NCBI GenBank assembly: GCA_019359445.1
Contig: JAHHHJ010000017.1
Span: forward strand, 1-64,000
Source of the DNA: Kastovskya adunca ATA6-11-RM4
GTDB taxonomy: Bacteria > Cyanobacteriota > Cyanobacteriia > Cyanobacteriales > Coleofasciculaceae
Direction: 5' to 3'
DNA: 64,000 nucleotides
Part shown: in pieces, positions 63,811 through 64,000 of the stretch
Position numbering within the stretch: position 1 is the stretch's first letter
Layout: the number at the start of each line of letters is the position of its first letter
Made by a program: the position numbers and the translations under genes
Notes under the pieces: model-generated
Told to the model about the DNA's origin: nothing
The model's database searches: none
Seen by the model: only the letters and a program-made list of their open reading frames with translations

Positions 63811-64000
63811 ATGAAATTACGTTTTTTCCGCCTCAACTTTTATATTCTGTTCATTCTAGTTGTTGCGGCAATCTTACGGTTTTATCAAATCGACCAGCCG
63901 TTTATTGATGCCTTTAGCTGGCGACAGTCTAGCACCGCAATGATGGCGGATAACTTTTACCGCACCAACCGCAATATCTTCTACCCCGAAGTCAATTGGG
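63811..64000 (+). CDS. Glycosyltransferase family 39-like membrane protein (5' part, cut by window edge)
   Basis: The first 63 residues only. It begins MKLRFFRLNFYILFILVVAAILRF, a membrane span, followed by YQIDQPFIDAFSWRQSSTAMMADNFYRTNRNIFYPEVNW. This pattern (acidic residue after the first span, then WRQSSTAMMADNF) fits GT39/ArnT-like C-type glycosyltransferases using polyprenyl-linked sugars. It belongs to the polysaccharide operon. Confidence 0.75.
   Translation, partial: MKLRFFRLNFYILFILVVAAILRFYQIDQPFIDAFSWRQSSTAMMADNFYRTNRNIFYPEVNW

Overview
The window is a piece of a cyanobacterial chromosome, probably from a filamentous species. It carries nblA (phycobilisome degradation), two sodium-dependent bicarbonate transporters (bicA and sbtA with its PII-like partner sbtB), PEP-CTERM proteins, a GUN4-domain Ser/Thr kinase, Uma2, DUF433 and DUF5615 genes, and very many copies of the HIP1 octamer GCGATCGC. 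The species cannot be named from the sequence alone. I saw no tRNA, rRNA or CRISPR array.

Layout. 1-8731: the 5' part of ftsH (runs off the left edge), an FMN reductase, a ferrochelatase-like protein with a histidine-rich tail, and two c-di-GMP turnover proteins flanking a small alpha/beta-hydrolase-like gene. 9189-12296: ilvB, with an unusual C-terminal zinc ribbon, and a DUF4114 PEP-CTERM protein. 12761-19160: an inorganic-carbon uptake region. bicA is followed by a segment holding sbtB and sbtA that is bracketed by 196-bp inverted repeats and then by 91-bp direct repeats, and is visibly richer in G+C than its surroundings. 19249-32759: an NHL-like PEP-CTERM protein, hemC, glgA, Uma2, a receptor-family binding protein, an M23 peptidase, homoserine dehydrogenase, a kinase-GUN4 fusion, metK and a DUF1232 protein. 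32760-39468: the bifunctional proline catabolic enzyme, an SH3 protein, a universal stress protein, a DUF433/DUF5615 toxin-antitoxin pair, gene debris and nblA. 39977-54348: polA, a DUF4160/DUF2442 pair, a BON lipoprotein, an RppA/RppB-type two-component system, miaB, a VapBC-type pair, an isoaspartyl peptidase, an ATP-grasp enzyme, a Rieske oxygenase and a small membrane protein. 54755-64000: a cell-surface polysaccharide cluster with an FAD-dependent sugar-mutase-like enzyme, single and tandem GT2 glycosyltransferases, an ABC-2 permease, a Wzt-type ATPase and the start of a GT39-like membrane glycosyltransferase.

How the genes work together. The bicA/sbtA/sbtB region would supply bicarbonate to the carbon-concentrating mechanism, and strong palindromes lie just upstream of bicA and of sbtB. 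The right-hand cluster has the gene set of an ABC-transporter-dependent polysaccharide pathway: donor-sugar modification, chain assembly, then export. The remaining genes are mostly single housekeeping units. Four intergenic regions carry copies of one composite repeat (G-rich block, 7-bp ttcatac-type tandem block, ctcaggact block), and pieces of this repeat appear to encode the C-terminal ends of two proteins.

The strongest candidates for something new are the bracketed sbtAB segment, the bicA palindrome, the SbtB lacking the usual C-terminal CGPEGC loop, the tandem glycosyltransferase with repeated accessory modules, and the repeat-encoded protein tails. Functions are assigned from motifs recognised by eye; no database search was possible.
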